Positions 31,282 to 34,099 of a DNA stretch of 34,099 bases are shown here, piece by piece (within the stretch, counting starts at the first letter, position 1; each line of letters opens with the position of its first letter). The DNA comes from Polaromonas sp. (GTDB taxonomy: Bacteria; Pseudomonadota; Gammaproteobacteria; Burkholderiales; Burkholderiaceae_C): the NCBI GenBank assembly GCA_013823635.1, contig PNML01000028.1, positions 1 to 34,099 of the forward strand, given 5' to 3'. A program made the translations under genes and the position numbers. The notes under the pieces were generated by a model. That model was not told the DNA's origin, searched no databases, and was given only the letters and a program-made list of their open reading frames with translations.

Positions 31282-33228
31282 ATGAGCAAACAAACCCTGT
31301 CCTTTCAGGCCGAAGTGGCCCAACTGCTGCACCTGGTCACCCACTCGCTGTATTCCAACAAAGAAATTTTCATGCGTGAGCTGGTGTCCAACGCGTCTGA
31401 CGCGTGCGACAAACTGCGCTTTGAAGCACTGAACAACGCGGCCCTGTACGAAGACGCGCCCACCCTGGAACTGCGCGTGGCCTTCGACAAAGAAGCCAAA
31501 ACCATCACCATCACCGACAACGGCATTGGCATGAGCGCGCAGGAGGCCATTGACCACCTCGGCACCATCGCCAAGAGCGGCACCAAGGAATTCATGAGCC
31601 GCATGAGCGGCGACCAGAAAAAAGACGCGCAGCTCATCGGCCAGTTTGGCGTGGGCTTTTACAGCGGCTTCATCGTGGCCGACAAAATCACCGTCGAAAG
31701 CCGCCGTGCGGGCCTGCCCGCTGCCGAGGGCGTGCGCTGGATCAGCGGTGGCACCGGCGACTTCGAGGTGGAGACCATTGAGCGCGCCGCCCGCGGCACC
31801 AGCGTCATCCTGCACCTGCGCGACGATGCCTCCGAGTACCTCAGCCGCTGGAAGCTCAAGTCCATCATCGGCAAGTACTCCGACCACATCAGCCTGCCCA
31901 TCCTCATGCAGAAAGAGGAGTGGGACCAGGAAAAGAGCGAGTACGTGCAGAAGGAAGAGTGGGAAGCCGTCAACTCCGCCAGCGCCCTGTGGACCCGCGC
32001 CAAAAAAGACATCACGCAAGAGCAGTACGACGACTTTTACAAAAACATCAGCTACGACCAGGCTGCCCCCCTGGCCCACAGCCACAACCGCGTGGAAGGC
32101 AGCACCGAGTACACCCAGCTGCTCTACATCCCCAGCAAAGCCCCGCACGACCTGTGGAACCGCGACAAAAAGGCCGGCATCAAGCTGTACGTCAAGCGCG
32201 TGTTCATCATGGACGATGCCGAGGCCCTCATGCCCAGCTACCTGCGCTGGGTCAAGGGTGTGGTGGACTCGGCCGACCTGCCGCTGAACGTGAGCCGCGA
32301 GCTGCTGCAAGAGAGCCGCGACGTGAAAGCCATCCGCGAGGGCAACACCCGCCGCGTGCTGGCCATGCTGGAAGACATGGCCAAAAAGGACAAGCTGCCC
32401 ACGGCTGAAGGCGCTGACGGCGTGACCGATGTGCTGAGTGCCGAAGAAAAGGCCGAGGCCGAAAAAGAAGCGGGCAAGTACACCGCCTTCTACGCCGAGT
32501 TCGGCAGCGTGCTGAAAGAAGGCCTGGGCGAAGACTTCGCCAACAAAGACAAAATTGCCAAGCTGCTGCGCTTTGCCTCCAGCACCGCCGAGGGCGTGAG
32601 CGTGAGCTTTGCCGACTACAAGGCGCGCATGAAAGAAGGCCAGGAGGCCATCTACTACATCACCGCCGACACCGTGGCCGCCGCCAAGAACAGCCCACAG
32701 CTGGAAGTGTTCAAGAAAAAAGGCATTGAAGTCCTGCTGATGACCGACCGCGTGGACGAGTGGGCGCTGTCCTTCCTGCACGAGTTCGACGGCACGCCGC
32801 TGCAAAGCGTGGCCAAAGGTGCGGTGGACCTGGGCAAGCTGCAAGACGAAGAAGAGAAAAAGGCCGCCGAAGCCGCTGCCGAAACTTTCAAGCCCGTGCT
32901 GGAGAAGCTCAAGACGGCGCTGGCCGACAAGGCCAAAGACGTGCGCGTGACCACCCGCCTGGTCGATTCCCCCGCCTGCCTGGTGGTGGAAGACCACGAC
33001 GTGTCCAACCAGTTGGCCCGCATGCTGAAGGCTGCAGGGCAGAAAGCACCCGACACCAAGCCCACGCTGGAAGTGAACGCCGAGCACGCGCTGGTGAAAA
33101 AGCTGGAAGGCTCGGCCCACTTCGACGACTTGGCCCACATCCTGTTTGACCAGGCCCTGCTGGCCGAGGGTGGTTTGCCGGAAGACCCTGCTGCTTACGT
33201 CAAGCGGGTGAATGCACTCCTGGTGTGA
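31282..33228 (+). CDS. htpG: Molecular chaperone HtpG (bacterial Hsp90)
   Basis: 648 residues, somewhat longer than the 624 of E. coli HtpG. The N-terminal GHKL ATPase is clear: [19 protein letters not shown] (motif I, with catalytic Glu), DNGIGMS (motif II) and [11 protein letters not shown] (motif III). The middle domain includes [35 protein letters not shown] with the conserved Arg contacting ATP phosphate. The C-terminal dimerisation domain runs to ALLV. It acts in the cytosol on late-folding clients with DnaK. I chose the ATG at 31282 ([11 protein letters not shown]); a TTG five codons upstream is unlikely. A sigma-32 promoter lies upstream and a strong terminator downstream. Confidence 0.98.
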   Translation: MSKQTLSFQAEVAQLLHLVTHSLYSNKEIFMRELVSNASDACDKLRFEALNNAALYEDAPTLELRVAFDKEAKTITITDNGIGMSAQEAIDHLGTIAKSGTKEFMSRMSGDQKKDAQLIGQFGVGFYSGFIVADKITVESRRAGLPAAEGVRWISGGTGDFEVETIERAARGTSVILHLRDDASEYLSRWKLKSIIGKYSDHISLPILMQKEEWDQEKSEYVQKEEWEAVNSASALWTRAKKDITQEQYDDFYKNISYDQAAPLAHSHNRVEGSTEYTQLLYIPSKAPHDLWNRDKKAGIKLYVKRVFIMDDAEALMPSYLRWVKGVVDSADLPLNVSRELLQESRDVKAIREGNTRRVLAMLEDMAKKDKLPTAEGADGVTDVLSAEEKAEAEKEAGKYTAFYAEFGSVLKEGLGEDFANKDKIAKLLRFASSTAEGVSVSFADYKARMKEGQEAIYYITADTVAAAKNSPQLEVFKKKGIEVLLMTDRVDEWALSFLHEFDGTPLQSVAKGAVDLGKLQDEEEKKAAEAAAETFKPVLEKLKTALADKAKDVRVTTRLVDSPACLVVEDHDVSNQLARMLKAAGQKAPDTKPTLEVNAEHALVKKLEGSAHFDDLAHILFDQALLAEGGLPEDPAAYVKRVNALLV

Positions 33229-33337
33229 CGGATGGCACCCCTACCGATGAAGGTGGGGGTGATCGTATTGCCTCTGAGTTATTTCAAGGCTAAAAGTGGC
33301 TTGATCGTTTTCTACGTTTGAGAACACTGCTCCCAAA

Positions 33338-33372
33338 AAAAGGCCCGTCTGCATTAAGCAGACGGGCCTTTT
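33338..33372. terminator. Bidirectional Rho-independent terminator between htpG and ilvD
   Basis: A perfect 15-base inverted repeat whose core is GGCCCGTCTGC/GCAGACGGGCC around a 5-base loop (ATTAA), flanked by an A run on the left and a T run on the right. It therefore has U-tracts in both directions and serves the convergent htpG (+) and ilvD (-) transcripts. The remaining 33229-33337 holds no recognisable gene. Confidence 0.92.
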
Positions 33373-33387
33373 GATTGGGGAAATGGC

Positions 33388-34099
33388 TCAGCGCTTTTCG
33401 ATCTGGCTCACATCGCGCACCGCACCTTTGGCGGCGCTGGTGCTCATGGCGGCGTAGGCGCGCAGGGCGGGGGACACCACGCGGTCGCGGTTCACGGGCT
33501 TCCACGCGGCCTTGCCCTTGGCGTCCATGGCGGCGCGGCGCGCGGCCAGCGCCTCGTCGCTGATGCGCAGGCTGATGCTGCGGTTGGGGATGTCGATGTC
33601 GATGGTGTCGCCTTCTTCCACCAGCCCAATGGCCCCGCCTTCGGCCGCTTCGGGCGACGCATGGCCAATGGACAGGCCAGACGTACCGCCCGAAAAGCGG
33701 CCATCGGTCAGCAGCGCGCAGGCTTTGCCCAGGCCCTTGGACTTGAGGTAGGACGTGGGGTAGAGCATTTCCTGCATGCCGGGGCCGCCGCGTGGGCCTT
33801 CGTAGCGGATGACGACCACATCGCCAGCGACGATCTGGTCGGCCAGGATGCCGGCCACGGCGTCGTCCTGGCTTTCAAAAATGCGGGCGCGGCCGCTGAA
33901 CTTGAGGATGCTGTCGTCCACCCCGGCGGTTTTGACGATGCAGCCATCGAGCGCGATGTTGCCGTACAGCACGGCCAGGCCACCGTCTTGCGAGTAGGCG
34001 TGGGCCTTGTCGCGGATGCAGCCTTCGGCGCGGTCGGTGTCCAGCGTGGGCCACAGCTTGGACTGGCTGAACGCAATGGTGGTGGCGATGCCGCCGGGC
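33388..34099 (-). CDS. ilvD: Dihydroxy-acid dehydratase IlvD, C-terminal part (partial)
   Basis: The last 237 codons are present; the 5' part runs off the right edge. The C-terminal domain is typical of IlvD/Edd dehydratases: [72 protein letters not shown] and [10 protein letters not shown]. IlvD converts dihydroxy-isovalerate and dihydroxy-methylvalerate to the 2-oxo acids for valine and isoleucine, using an iron-sulfur cluster whose Cys ligands lie partly outside the window. The frame stays open past the GTG at 33972 to the window end. Transcription ends at the hairpin shared with htpG. Confidence 0.96.
   Translation of the reverse strand, partial: PGGIATTIAFSQSKLWPTLDTDRAEGCIRDKAHAYSQDGGLAVLYGNIALDGCIVKTAGVDDSILKFSGRARIFESQDDAVAGILADQIVAGDVVVIRYEGPRGGPGMQEMLYPTSYLKSKGLGKACALLTDGRFSGGTSGLSIGHASPEAAEGGAIGLVEEGDTIDIDIPNRSISLRISDEALAARRAAMDAKGKAAWKPVNRDRVVSPALRAYAAMSTSAAKGAVRDVSQIEKR

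Noticed and set aside
30952-33138. 728-residue open frame on the minus strand opposite htpG
   Set aside because: It is a long antisense shadow of a strongly biased GC-rich gene; it mixes Val/His/Gly/Phe-rich filler, shows no domain and overlaps the rsbQ start region.
33270-33325. A possible sixth repeat copy between htpG and the terminator
   Set aside because: It is AT-rich and contains TGGCTTGATCG, but no AGC/GCG pair 26 bases apart can be placed in either orientation.

Overview
The window is high-GC chromosomal DNA from a betaproteobacterium, most probably a Comamonadaceae member of the Burkholderiales. Supporting this are the gene families (ubiquinone hydroxylase next to dsbC, an orphan Bug/TctC receptor, a liv-type transporter flanked by two acyl-CoA ligases), the codon usage, and five diverged copies of a short AT-rich intergenic repeat of a kind I associate with Comamonadaceae. 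I see no IS element, prophage, CRISPR array or plasmid function. Coding density is very high. No gene-free stretch exceeds about 185 bases; the largest are 21732-21915, 31101-31281, 4694-4854, 33229-33387 and 22630-22785.

Layout. 1-914 (+): end of ffh, then a CbiM-like membrane protein. 953-3048 (-): miaB overlapping a methyltransferase. 3148-3585 (-): small secreted protein. 3717-3793 (-): tRNA-Met with its own promoter and terminator. 3917-4693 (-): enoyl-CoA hydratase. 4855-5367 (+): unrecognised conserved protein. 5380-10942 (-): ubiquinone hydroxylase, dsbC, DUF3429 protein, M61 peptidase with PDZ, DUF3108 protein. 10998-11945 (-): YcgR-like PilZ protein. 12071-13066 (-): Bug receptor. 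13143-21731 (-): one long operon read from the right as acyl-CoA synthetase, livG, livH, livM, substrate-binding protein, livF, PaaK-like ligase. A Crp/Fnr regulator (21916-22629, +) diverges from it across a region with two overlapping 18-bp inverted repeats.

22786-26722 (+): a tightly coupled trio of DUF4394 lipoprotein, amicyanin-like cupredoxin and membrane GGDEF/EAL protein, each junction an ATGA overlap, followed by rluF (26780-27916). 27945-31100 (-): an operon of an RsbQ-type alpha/beta hydrolase, a PAS-GGDEF diguanylate cyclase and a second, lipase-like hydrolase. 31282-33228 (+): htpG behind a very good heat-shock (RpoH) promoter. 33338-33372: a bidirectional terminator. 33388-34099 (-): the C-terminal part of ilvD.

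The most interesting parts are two signalling loci about 1 kb apart. One is the RsbQ/PAS-GGDEF pair, where a hydrolase with the exact S96/D219/H247 triad of Bacillus RsbQ is encoded next to a cyclase instead of the Bacillus PP2C phosphatase. The other is the lipoprotein/cupredoxin/GGDEF-EAL trio, which suggests a periplasmic copper or redox input to cyclic-di-GMP. The YcgR-like protein is a possible effector. The repeat family is also notable: one copy is read as protein inside the DUF3108 gene, and two others supply start codons at the same aligned position.
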